Assembly: GCA_964624635.1 (NCBI GenBank)
Contig: CAZUXM010000036.1
Span: 1-25,277 of the forward strand
Source of the DNA: JANWKQ01 sp964624635
GTDB lineage: Bacteria; Bacteroidota; Bacteroidia; CAIKAF01
Direction of reading: 5' to 3'
Length of the DNA stretch: 25,277 nt
Positions 8,292-15,888 of the stretch are shown here, in pieces (positions within the stretch are counted from its first letter, which is position 1; each line of letters starts with the position of its first letter). The notes beneath the pieces are model-generated. The model ran no database searches. It saw nothing but the letters and a program-made list of their open reading frames with translations, and was not told the DNA's origin. The translations under genes and the position numbers were made by a program.

Positions 8292-8906
8292 TTAAATAAT
8301 ACCTAATATAATGAGTACCAAAAATACCATGAGTACAAATACCGCAATAATGCCCAGAATACGAGCTGTCCATGATATTCCTTTAAATGGTAACATCCCA
8401 CCAATAAAACCCATAGCTATAGCAGCAGCAGCCAGTACTAATCCTACAATAAATCCTGCATATAACCCTCCGTTCATCATCCAAAAAATCATCATGTATG
8501 AAGCAATAGCTAAACAAAGTGCAATGAGTGAAACTACTAAACCTGCCACTTGAGTTCCATCCATTTTTGAACCTTGAGTTTTATTTAGTTTTTGATGAGA
8601 TGAAAGACGTTTTTTCTGGGGTGTTTGTACTTCAGTTTTTTTATGATTTTGTTTTAAATTAACTTTTTGGTAATGTACCTTTTGTTCTACTTGTTGTTTA
8701 TCAATAGAAGCGAGTTTTTTAGGTTTGTTTTTTTCTTGGGTTGGGGTTTGTACAACTAGTGGGGTATAATTGATGTCGGAAACTTCCGTTGGTTCAATTT
8801 TTACCCTAGGGTGGTAGTTTTTTCGTACCGCAAATTCGCCGGTACTGCATGAAGCAAAAAATACTGCAAAAAATAAAACAATGATAGGGGTGGATGGGTT
8901 TTTCAT
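8292..8906 (-). CDS. Lipoprotein-like protein with three C-terminal membrane helices
   Basis: I do not recognise the family. The 204 residues divide into three parts. First is a signal sequence with a lipobox-like FFASC, cysteine at residue 20. Next is a low-complexity basic, Gln/Lys/Thr-rich linker (about 30-115). Last are three strongly hydrophobic segments (about 118-143, 148-172 and 180-204), the last ending at the C terminus. A lipidated N terminus together with several inner-membrane helices is unusual. Either the protein stays in the inner membrane with a lipid-anchored periplasmic tail, or the first segment is an uncleaved helix. It starts nine bases after the stop of the T9SS-secreted protein, so the two probably form one transcript. 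The helical part resembles small Gly/Ala-rich membrane domains of DUF4190 type, but I cannot confirm this. Confidence 0.75.
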   Translation of the reverse strand: MKNPSTPIIVLFFAVFFASCSTGEFAVRKNYHPRVKIEPTEVSDINYTPLVVQTPTQEKNKPKKLASIDKQQVEQKVHYQKVNLKQNHKKTEVQTPQKKRLSSHQKLNKTQGSKMDGTQVAGLVVSLIALCLAIASYMMIFWMMNGGLYAGFIVGLVLAAAAIAMGFIGGMLPFKGISWTARILGIIAVFVLMVFLVLIILGII

Positions 8907-8915
8907 AGAAGTAGT

Positions 8916-10091
8916 TTAATGATCTATTACTATTCTTCCGTAAAATGTATTTGATTTTTTTTGCACTTGTATTATATAACTTCCATTCTGTAGTTTGCTG
9001 ATATCAATAGTACGATCATCTGATTCATTCATCAATAATGAAACTACAATACTCCCTTTCATGTCTACAAACCGGATGCTTAGTTCTCCATCTAAAGGAA
9101 TCTTCACTACATTTTCTGCCGGATTAGGATGTATATTGATTTTTTGAATATTGAACTCATCAATTCCAATAGTATTTACATTTTTAATAATAGCTCCGTT
9201 GTCGCCTACTGCATACATTACTCTATTATCCGGTGAAATAAAAATATCCTTCATCCCATTAGCTGTTGGGTAAGGTGTCATTTCATTCCAGATTAAACCA
9301 CCGTTACTGGTTTGATATATTTTTTGATGCCCTGCTATATATCCATTCATATCATCCACAAAAAATATAGAATTGAAGTCATTTAATCCCGGAGTATAAA
9401 ACGTAAAACTTCCTCCTGCATTGGTGGTCTTATATATTTTCCCTTCTAAACCTACCGTCCATATAGTATCAGGAGATAACATCCATACACCGGTAATGTT
9501 CCCCGGAGTGCCCATTGATTTAACTGCCCAGTTGTTCCCTCCATCTGTTGTATAAATCATTTCGCCATTATAACCAACAGCTGCTCCATAATTATTATCG
9601 TAAAACTGAATATCCAGCATGGTTTTTCCGGTACTGCTTACTACAAAATCCCAGTTGTCGCCATTATTGGCTGATTTGATTAAAGTACCATCAGTTCCCG
9701 TGGCAAAAAGAGTTCCATCAGGTCGTTTAGCAATGGCATACAACCAATCAGTAGTTTCTGATGGTTTAGCATCCCAGGTAATTCCTGCATTAGTTGTTTT
9801 ATAAATAGCCCCTTCATATCCGCAGGCAATTCCAACCGTATCATTTAAAAAAACCAGGTCATAAATCCATTTCGTTTGTATATTAGTCTGTAGGCTCCAA
9901 TCTATTCCACCATTTACCGTTTTTAAGAATACAGATTGATGGAGATTTCCACCAACAGCATAGCCGGTATCATAGTTAGAAAAATATACGCTATATAAAT
10001 AATTATTGGTAGGGCTTGTTAAATTAAACCACTGGGCACGGGTTTTACCAACCATTAAACACAATAAACAAATAATCGAAATCCTCTTCAT
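8916..10091 (-). CDS. T9SS-secreted YCF48/BNR-repeat beta-propeller protein
   Basis: This 391-residue secreted protein has a signal peptide (MKRISI..., ending TRAQ at residue 20). At least six repeats of the form K-T-x-N-G-G-x-x-W follow, for example KTVNGGIDW, KTTNAGITW, YTTDGGNNW and QTSNGGLIW, typical of YCF48/BNR-like beta-propellers. The last ~75 residues form a type A T9SS C-terminal sorting domain: HPNPAENVV, a central VDMKG strand, and LQNGSYIIQVQ near the end. It should cross the outer membrane through the type IX (Por) system and be surface-attached or released. The ATG at 10091 gives a clean signal peptide and is preferred over an in-frame TTG at 10100. Ligand and function are unknown; propellers of this class commonly mediate binding. 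Confidence 0.88.
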   Translation of the reverse strand: MKRISIICLLCLMVGKTRAQWFNLTSPTNNYLYSVYFSNYDTGYAVGGNLHQSVFLKTVNGGIDWSLQTNIQTKWIYDLVFLNDTVGIACGYEGAIYKTTNAGITWDAKPSETTDWLYAIAKRPDGTLFATGTDGTLIKSANNGDNWDFVVSSTGKTMLDIQFYDNNYGAAVGYNGEMIYTTDGGNNWAVKSMGTPGNITGVWMLSPDTIWTVGLEGKIYKTTNAGGSFTFYTPGLNDFNSIFFVDDMNGYIAGHQKIYQTSNGGLIWNEMTPYPTANGMKDIFISPDNRVMYAVGDNGAIIKNVNTIGIDEFNIQKINIHPNPAENVVKIPLDGELSIRFVDMKGSIVVSLLMNESDDRTIDISKLQNGSYIIQVQKKSNTFYGRIVIDH

Positions 10092-10097
10092 GTATCT

Positions 10098-10105
10098 CAA
10101 AATTA
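10098..10105 (-). promoter_or_regulatory. Possible -7 element very close to the propeller gene start
   Basis: The minus strand reads TAATTTTG, matching TAnnTTTG, but it ends only six bases before the ATG at 10091. If it is used, the transcript would be leaderless or nearly so. In AT-rich DNA this match may be chance. Confidence 0.25.
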
Positions 10106-10162
10106 CATTTTTTATGCGAAATAGGTTTTATAAGTAGTCATTTCATGTGTTTACGATTATCA

Positions 10163-10282
10163 GGCAGGGATAGGAGCGGCAGCCTTTTTATGCAGCAACA
10201 TTCTATTCATTACGTTTACATCACCCACGACTTAAGTAGTGGGTGATGTAAACGGCCAATAACCTTCTTGCTGCATAAAAAG
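10163..10282 (+). repeat. Composite palindromic extragenic element, copy 1
   Basis: This is a nested palindromic structure. Outer 15-bp perfect inverted arms (10184-10198 and 10268-10282; CTTTTTATGCAGCAA and its complement) enclose a 42-base palindrome at 10213-10254 centred on CTTAAG. That palindrome has a single mismatched pair (10229/10238) and contains CCCACGACTTAAG. The arms sit symmetrically, 14 and 13 bases from the palindrome. GGCAGGG (10163-10169) lies 14 bases outside the left arm. A second copy with the same block order lies near 15707-15825. It contains no ORF of note and resembles REP-type or non-autonomous mobile palindromic elements. No transposase is present in the window. Confidence 0.8.
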
Positions 10283-10301
10283 CTATAGCGGATAGCCCGG
10301 T

Positions 10302-10363
10302 GCCAACTTGCTTATACTTAGGCTGGGCCTGCGAAGCATCAGCCTTAGTATAAGCTGGTTGGC
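10302..10363. repeat. Long imperfect inverted repeat (hairpin)
   Basis: Two 24-base arms (10302-10325 and 10340-10363) pair at 21 of 24 positions around a 14-base loop. The arms begin GCCAAC and share GCTTATACT. It follows copy 1 of the composite element by 19 bases and could be part of a larger repeat cluster. There is no downstream T-tract on either side, so it is not a standard terminator. Together the two structures fill most of the 400-base gap at 10092-10491, which otherwise holds no gene. Confidence 0.75.
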
Positions 10364-10458
10364 AGCCTGCAAAAACCCTTTAAAACAGCAATAAACAACA
10401 CTATTTCAGGATTTTTAACCTTTAATGAAGATAAATATGGTCATTTTTGGCACATTAT

Positions 10459-10466
10459 TAACTTTG
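10459..10466 (+). promoter_or_regulatory. Putative -7 element of the M16 peptidase operon
   Basis: TAACTTTG matches TAnnTTTG, 25 bases upstream of the ATG at 10492, which would leave a short leader. No clear TTG -33 box is seen at the expected distance. Confidence 0.5.
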
Positions 10467-10491
10467 CATTTCTCTATAAAAATTAATATCC

Positions 10492-11820
10492 ATGACTAAA
10501 CGTTTGTTAAGCGCCGGTTTTGTGGGCTCACTTTGTATAAGTGGATTATTTGCTCAAAACCCGCAAATTAAATTTGAAGAATATGATATGCCTAACGGCT
10601 TACATGTTATCTTACATGAAGATCATTCTGTTCCATTAGTTGCGGTTACCGTAAACTATCATGTAGGATCAAAAAATGAAAATCCTGAAAGAACAGGTTT
10701 TGCACACTTTTTTGAACATCTTATGTTTGAAGGGTCTCCTAACATTAAAAGAGGTGAATTCTTTAAATATATTAGTAATGCCGGTGGTGATAACAATGCT
10801 TATACAACCCAGGATCAAACATTTTATCACGAACTTTTACCAAGTAATCAGCTTGAATTAGGTTTATGGTTGGAGAGTGAAAGAATGTTACAGGCGTTGG
10901 TTGAAGATATTGGTGTAAATACACAACGTGAAGTAGTAAAAGAAGAAAAAAGATTGAGAGTAGACAATCAACCTTATGGTAGATTTATCTCTGAAATTTT
11001 TGTTAGAGCTTTTAAAAAACATCCGTATCGTTGGGCTCCCATTGGTAGTATGGATCACTTAAATGCAGCTGCATTAAGTGAGTTTGTAGATTTCTACAAA
11101 ACTTTTTATGTGCCTAATAATGCTGTACTTTGTTTAACCGGGGATATTGATATTGCCAAAACAAAAGTATTGGTAGATAAATATTTTAAAGACATTCCTA
11201 AAGGAACCAAAGAAATTCCTCGTCCAAAACCTGAAATGGAGCCTGAATTAGGTGGTGAGGTAAGAGATTCTGTTTATGATGAATTTATCCAATTACCTGC
11301 TGTTATTTATGCTTATAGAATTCCTTCACAAACCTCTCCTGATTATTATGCATTACAAATGATGAGTCAGGTTTTAAGTGGTGGTGCCAGTTCAAGAATG
11401 AATAAAGAATTAGTTGATAAACAACAAAAAGCATTACAGGCATTTTCATTTTCTTATGCATTAGAAGATGCAGGTTTGTTTATTTCAGCAGCTATTGTGG
11501 GTGGAAACAGTAATGTGAAAGAAATGGAAAACCTGATGCAAATAGAAGTAGATAAAATCAAAGCAGATTTAATCACTGATATTGAATATAATAAAATGAG
11601 AAATCAGGTTGAAAGTCAATCTGTAAGTGAAAATGAAGGGGTTATGGGGGTAGCTACTAACTTATCAAATGGTTATATGTTTCGCAAAAACACCAACTAT
11701 GTAAATACTGAGTTAGAGAGTTATATGAAAGTAACTAAAGAGGATATTAAACGAGTAGCTAATAAATATCTGGTAAAAGAAAACAGAGTTACTTTATTCT
11801 ATTTACCTAAGAAAAAATAA
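10492..11820 (+). CDS. M16 family zinc metallopeptidase, catalytic subunit
   Basis: This 442-residue exported peptidase begins with a signal peptide ending FAQ at residues 20-22. The inverted zinc motif of the M16 (pitrilysin/insulinase) family, HFFEH, is at 72-76. The downstream EE pair at 151-152 (REVVKEEKR) supplies the third ligand at the expected spacing of about 75 residues. Two M16-type domains are present, the second after about residue 190. It has half the length of two-in-one pitrilysins, so it should work with a partner. The non-catalytic M16 gene starts 29 bases downstream. The likely role is degradation of peptides in the periplasm or at the surface. A TAnnTTTG promoter lies upstream. 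Confidence 0.93.
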   Translation: MTKRLLSAGFVGSLCISGLFAQNPQIKFEEYDMPNGLHVILHEDHSVPLVAVTVNYHVGSKNENPERTGFAHFFEHLMFEGSPNIKRGEFFKYISNAGGDNNAYTTQDQTFYHELLPSNQLELGLWLESERMLQALVEDIGVNTQREVVKEEKRLRVDNQPYGRFISEIFVRAFKKHPYRWAPIGSMDHLNAAALSEFVDFYKTFYVPNNAVLCLTGDIDIAKTKVLVDKYFKDIPKGTKEIPRPKPEMEPELGGEVRDSVYDEFIQLPAVIYAYRIPSQTSPDYYALQMMSQVLSGGASSRMNKELVDKQQKALQAFSFSYALEDAGLFISAAIVGGNSNVKEMENLMQIEVDKIKADLITDIEYNKMRNQVESQSVSENEGVMGVATNLSNGYMFRKNTNYVNTELESYMKVTKEDIKRVANKYLVKENRVTLFYLPKKK

Positions 11821-11849
11821 TTTGACCAATGATTAATAATAATATTCAT

Positions 11850-13910
11850 ATGAAAAGATTTATTACCGTAATGGTAGCTGCATTTGTTGCTATAGCATCA
11901 TATGCTCAAGTGGATAGGAGTAAAGCTCCTTTGCCGGGTCCTGCACCCAAAATTACTTTAGGTAAGTATGAGTCATTTACTCTAAAAAACGGATTAAAAG
12001 TAATCGTGGTTGAAAATCATAAATTACCGAAAGTTTCCTACAGTTTGGTTTGCGATACCGACCCTACACTGGAAGGTAACAAAGCTGGTTACGTGGGTGT
12101 TTTTGGACAAATGTTAGGCAGAGGCACTACCACTCGTACTAAAGAACAAATTGATGAAGAATCAGATTTAATTGGAGCAAGTATTTACCCAAGTTCAAGT
12201 GGAATTTATGGTTCTGTATTAAAAAAGAACAACGAAAAGCTGATTGAATTAATGTCTGATATCATCTTACGTCCCAATTTTACTGAAGATGAATTTAAAA
12301 AAGTAGTAAAGCTAAGCCTGGATGGTATTGAAACCCAAAAAACAGATGCAGGGGCTATTACCTCAAATATTATTGCACGTACTGTTTATGGAAAAAATCA
12401 CCCATATGGAGATGTAACTACTGATAGTACTTTGAAAAGTTTTTCGGTTCAGGATATTAAAGATTATTATGGAAAGAATATTATGCCTAATGTTGCTTAT
12501 TTAGCTATAGTAGGTGATATTACTGTAGATGAAGCGAAACCATTGATTGAAAAATATTTCGGTTCATGGGCTAAAGGAACTCCTCAAAAAATTAAACTTA
12601 CCAATCCTACTCCTCCGGCAAATCCGGAGATTACCATGAGTGACAGACCTGGAAGTAAACAATCTACCTTACGTTTTGTTTATCCTGTACAAAACAAAGT
12701 AGGAGGAGATGATTTCCTAAAAGTTCGGTTATTAAATAATATTTTAGGTGGAGGTGCTACCGGAAGATTATTTATGAACTTAAGAGAAAAACATGGTTAT
12801 ACCTATGGTGCATATAGTTCTATTTCTGCTGATGAAAATGTGGCTCAGTTCACTGCTTCAGCAGATGTTCGTACCGAAGTAACTGATAGTGCTATTAAAG
12901 AATTCATTACAGAATTCGATAAAATTTCTACTCAAGGTGTAACAGATGCTGAACTTCAGTTAGCTAAAAATGAGTTAACAGGTTCTTTTGCTATTGGGTT
13001 AGAAAATCCTCAAACAGTGGCTGGTTTTGCTATTAATGTGGATAAGTACAAATTGCCAAAGGATTATTACGAAAATTATTTGATGAATTTAAATGCAGTT
13101 ACCAAAGATGAAGTAAATGCAGCTGCTGCCAAATATGTTTTACCGTATAATTTCCACCTTGTAATAGTTGGTGACAGAGCTGCTATAGAGAAAAAAGTAG
13201 TGAAATTTGATACTGATAAGAAAATCACATTCCTTGATGCATTTGGAGATCCTGCTGCGGAATTAAAAACTCCCCCATCAGGTGTAACCATGCAAACAGT
13301 AGCTGATAAATTTATTACTGCAATTGGTGGTAAAGAAGCAGTTTCTAAAGTAACAGATATTACTATGACTGGTAAAATCATTTCACAATTTGGAACTCTG
13401 GATGTTGTACAAGTATCTAAAATGCCTGATAAAAATTATCAAGCCATTACCATGAGTGGTACTGTTGTGCAAAAATCAGTGTTTGATGGCAAAGCCGGAA
13501 AAACAGAAAGTATGCAGGGTAACTCAACCTATGATGCAGACGATATTAAAGATGCAAAAATTGATGCAGCTATTGCTTATGAAGCCAATTATGAAGCATT
13601 GGGAATGCAGGCTACTTTGTTAGGGATAGATATTGCTGATGGAAAAGATGCGTATAAAGTAGAATATGTTTATCCAAGCGGCAAAAAGGTATATTGCTGG
13701 TATCAGGTAAGCACCGGTTTAAAAATTAAAACAGTGGCCATTGTAACTACCGAACAAGGCAGTGTAGAAGACGTTACTACTTTAAGTGATTACAGAGCTG
13801 TAAATGGGGTAATGGTTCCTTTTTATTTAAAGCTATCATTTGGTGACCTTGTGTTTGATAAAGTGGAAGTGAATACAGGGGTAAAAGACGACTTCTTTAC
13901 AGTGAAGTAA
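11850..13910 (+). CDS. M16 family non-catalytic partner with C-terminal extension
   Basis: This is 686 residues from the chosen ATG at 11850, which gives a clean signal peptide ending SYAQ. An in-frame ATG at 11829 would add seven residues before it and is less likely. The M16 fold is recognisable (TLKNGLKVIVVENHKLP; LNNILGGGATGRLFMNLRE; KHGYTYGAYS). At the position of the zinc motif it reads GVFGQ instead of HxxEH, so all three key residues are lost. This is the classic inactive subunit that pairs with the HFFEH protein encoded just upstream. From about residue 480 there is an additional ~200-residue domain (VADKFITAIGG... to the end) that is not part of M16. It looks beta-rich, resembling lipoprotein-carrier-like folds. 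A strong terminator follows at 13932. Confidence 0.92.
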   Translation: MKRFITVMVAAFVAIASYAQVDRSKAPLPGPAPKITLGKYESFTLKNGLKVIVVENHKLPKVSYSLVCDTDPTLEGNKAGYVGVFGQMLGRGTTTRTKEQIDEESDLIGASIYPSSSGIYGSVLKKNNEKLIELMSDIILRPNFTEDEFKKVVKLSLDGIETQKTDAGAITSNIIARTVYGKNHPYGDVTTDSTLKSFSVQDIKDYYGKNIMPNVAYLAIVGDITVDEAKPLIEKYFGSWAKGTPQKIKLTNPTPPANPEITMSDRPGSKQSTLRFVYPVQNKVGGDDFLKVRLLNNILGGGATGRLFMNLREKHGYTYGAYSSISADENVAQFTASADVRTEVTDSAIKEFITEFDKISTQGVTDAELQLAKNELTGSFAIGLENPQTVAGFAINVDKYKLPKDYYENYLMNLNAVTKDEVNAAAAKYVLPYNFHLVIVGDRAAIEKKVVKFDTDKKITFLDAFGDPAAELKTPPSGVTMQTVADKFITAIGGKEAVSKVTDITMTGKIISQFGTLDVVQVSKMPDKNYQAITMSGTVVQKSVFDGKAGKTESMQGNSTYDADDIKDAKIDAAIAYEANYEALGMQATLLGIDIADGKDAYKVEYVYPSGKKVYCWYQVSTGLKIKTVAIVTTEQGSVEDVTTLSDYRAVNGVMVPFYLKLSFGDLVFDKVEVNTGVKDDFFTVK

Positions 13911-13931
13911 TAAAATACTGTTAACGACCAT

Positions 13932-13968
13932 AAAAACCCTGTTTTATGATTCATAAGGCAGGGTTTTT
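13932..13968 (+). terminator. Strong intrinsic terminator after the M16 operon
   Basis: AAAAACCCTG (13932-13941) and CAGGGTTTTT (13959-13968) are perfect inverted arms. Two G-T pairs and an inner TTATG/CATAA stem extend the helix to about 17 pairs with a 3-base loop, followed by a T run within the arm. The stop codon of the non-catalytic M16 gene is 22 bases upstream. The symmetric A and T tracts would let it act on both strands. Confidence 0.88.
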
Positions 13969-13969
13969 G

Positions 13970-13977
13970 TATATTTG
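13970..13977 (+). promoter_or_regulatory. Putative -7 element of the 14000 gene
   Basis: TATATTTG matches TAnnTTTG directly after the terminator, 22 bases upstream of the ATG at 14000. The terminator-then-promoter layout supports an independent transcription unit. Confidence 0.5.
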
Positions 13978-13999
13978 TTTTTAACCAATTAAAGGAATC

Positions 14000-14497
14000 A
14001 TGAAAAACCTTACCATTGTTCTATTATCCTTAACACTTTCTTTATCAGTTTTCGCTCAGCAAAAGGATATCCCATGTGCTGATTTAAAGTTAATGTTGGA
14101 TGACGCATTGGCTAAACACCACGATGATAAAGGCCCATTGGTTGGTACCAATGAACATACTGGGATCACTGAATATAAATATCATTTGGACTTGAGTGCA
14201 TGGGCCGTTTCATGTGCCATTAAAGAAATGGAATTTGAAAACGGCAAGGTCAAAAGTTGGGGCGAAATACTTGTTTATCAGGTGAATGATAAAGATGCTG
14301 CCATAACCTATGCAGAATTTGTAAAAAAAGAAATGCAAGAGTGCTGGAAATATGGGGTAGATAAAACTGATAAAGCGGGCACTGAAGGTCGTGACTTTAG
14401 TTTTGTATTTATGGTACATAATCAAGCCAGTTGGACGGATATTGAATTATTTGTGAACCATACCGGAGAGGAATATCATGTATATATGATATTCTAG
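14000..14497 (+). CDS. Small secreted protein of unknown function
   Basis: This 165-residue protein has a clear signal peptide (hydrophobic 4-18, cleavage after FAQ at 18-20). The mature domain contains three cysteines (26, 72, 115) and a short tail ending in HVYMIF. I do not recognise the family. The pattern of aromatic and acidic residues (EYKYHLDLSAW, VKSWGEILVYQ) suggests a compact alpha/beta periplasmic domain. It is isolated: a strong terminator and its own promoter element precede it, and another promoter element separates it from ychF. Confidence 0.8.
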   Translation: MKNLTIVLLSLTLSLSVFAQQKDIPCADLKLMLDDALAKHHDDKGPLVGTNEHTGITEYKYHLDLSAWAVSCAIKEMEFENGKVKSWGEILVYQVNDKDAAITYAEFVKKEMQECWKYGVDKTDKAGTEGRDFSFVFMVHNQASWTDIELFVNHTGEEYHVYMIF

Positions 14498-14537
14498 TTT
14501 TTTATGCCAATTCTGATGTAAACCACCCATAGTTCAC

Positions 14538-14545
14538 TATCTTTG
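14538..14545 (+). promoter_or_regulatory. Putative -7 element of ychF
   Basis: TATCTTTG matches TAnnTTTG, 19 bases upstream of the ychF ATG at 14565. No clear -33 box was identified. Confidence 0.5.
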
Positions 14546-14564
14546 CCGCCTAAATTAAATTTTC

Positions 14565-15665
14565 ATGGCACTTAAATGCGGAATTGTAGGATTACCTAAC
14601 GTTGGTAAATCAACTTTGTTCAACTGTTTATCAAATGCTAAAGCTCAGGCGGCTAATTTCCCCTTTTGTACCATTGAACCTAATTTAGGAACCATTATTG
14701 TTCCTGATGAGAGATTAAATAAACTAGCCGATTTGGTTAAACCTCAAAATATTTTACCTACTACAGTTGAGATTGTTGATATTGCCGGGTTGGTAAAAGG
14801 AGCTAGCAAAGGAGAGGGGTTAGGTAATCAGTTTTTAGGTAACATCAGAGAGTGTAACGCCATTATTCATGTGCTACGTTGTTTTGAAGATGATAATATC
14901 ATTCACGTTGAGGGTTCAGTAAGTCCATTGAGAGATAAAGAAATTATAGATATCGAATTACAGATGAAAGATCTGGAATCGGTTGAAAAAAATATGCAGA
15001 AGGTGGAGAAGATGGCTAAGGTAGGTGCTGATAAAGAAGCCAAAAAGAAATTCGAACTATTTTCAACACTTAAAGGTTTGTTATTACAAGGTAAATCAGC
15101 TCGTGAAGCACAATTTTCGCCTGAAGATTGGGAATTATGCAGAGAGTTAGGTTTGTTAACCGCAAAACCTATTATATACGTTTGTAATGTGGATGAAAAA
15201 TCTGCTAAAACAGGCAACAAGCATTCAGATACTGTGAAAGAAGCCGTAAAAAATGAAGGCGCAGAAGTATTAGTTATTGCGGTAGGGATAGAAGCCGATA
15301 TTGCTCAAATCGAAGACTTTGAAGAACGCAAAATGTTTTTAGAAGATTTAGGTTTAGCTGAGGCAGGTGTAAGTCAGCTCATTCGTGCAGCTTATAAAAT
15401 TCTTAATCTTCAAACTTATTTTACGGCTGGGGTAAAAGAGGTTAGAGCATGGACCATTGGAAAAGGATTTACAGCTCCACAAGCAGCCGGAGTAATCCAT
15501 ACAGATTTTGAAAAAGGGTTTATCAGAGCTGAAGTAATTGGCTATGATGATTATATCACTCTGGGTTCAGAAAATGCTGCTAAAGAAGCAGGTAAAATGC
15601 GTGTTGAAGGAAAAGAATACATCGTAAAAGATGGGGATGTAATGCACTTTAGATTTAACGTATAG
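14565..15665 (+). CDS. ychF: Redox-regulated ATPase YchF (Obg family)
   Basis: This 366-residue P-loop protein has full YchF architecture. The G1 motif is GLPNVGKST (9-17), DIAGLV (72-77) serves as G3, and NVDE (208-211) replaces the GTPase NKxD motif; that replacement shifts specificity from GTP to ATP in this family. A coiled-coil insertion with charged heptads lies at about 130-185. A C-terminal TGS domain (about 283-366, with LQTYFTAG, RAWTIGKG and DGDVMHFRF) completes it. YchF binds ribosomes and takes part in translation and stress responses, with oxidative stress reported in E. coli. It appears monocistronic, with its own promoter element and a palindromic element immediately downstream. 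Confidence 0.97.
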   Translation: MALKCGIVGLPNVGKSTLFNCLSNAKAQAANFPFCTIEPNLGTIIVPDERLNKLADLVKPQNILPTTVEIVDIAGLVKGASKGEGLGNQFLGNIRECNAIIHVLRCFEDDNIIHVEGSVSPLRDKEIIDIELQMKDLESVEKNMQKVEKMAKVGADKEAKKKFELFSTLKGLLLQGKSAREAQFSPEDWELCRELGLLTAKPIIYVCNVDEKSAKTGNKHSDTVKEAVKNEGAEVLVIAVGIEADIAQIEDFEERKMFLEDLGLAEAGVSQLIRAAYKILNLQTYFTAGVKEVRAWTIGKGFTAPQAAGVIHTDFEKGFIRAEVIGYDDYITLGSENAAKEAGKMRVEGKEYIVKDGDVMHFRFNV

Positions 15666-15706
15666 TATGTTTTTTTGTGGTGGCTGTACCAGGTGTTATA
15701 CTAAAT

Positions 15707-15825
15707 CTTTTTAATGCAGAAAAATATTCAGAGTCGTTGGATTATCCCACGACTTAAGTCGTGGGTAAGGCAGACGTATAAAAAATGTGATTATGCATTA
15801 AAAAGGATATCCGTCACCCCCTGCC
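15707..15825 (-). repeat. Composite palindromic extragenic element, copy 2
   Basis: Twelve-base perfect inverted arms (15707-15718 and 15794-15805; CTTTTTAATGCA and its complement) enclose a perfect 20-base palindrome at 15746-15765 containing CCCACGACTTAAG. The palindrome lies 27 and 28 bases from the arms. Read on the minus strand, GGCAGGG (15819-15825) lies 13 bases outside an arm. This block order and spacing match copy 1 at 10163-10282 in the opposite orientation, while the sequence between the blocks differs. It fills most of the gap between ychF and the M1 peptidase gene. Confidence 0.78.
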
Positions 15826-15861
15826 ACATTCCGGCATACAATATGCATATTCAAAAATCGT

Positions 15862-15869
15862 TATATTTA
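15862..15869 (+). promoter_or_regulatory. Near-consensus -7 element of the M1 peptidase gene
   Basis: TATATTTA differs from TAnnTTTG at the last base and lies 19 bases before the ATG at 15889, the same spacing as at ychF. Support is weak. Confidence 0.28.
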
Positions 15870-15888
15870 CCATTATAAAACACCTTTC

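Noticed and set aside
10092..10491. CRISPR array or phage attachment site in the non-coding gap
   Set aside because: The repeats are inverted and nested rather than regularly spaced direct repeats, and no integrase, cas gene or tRNA is nearby.
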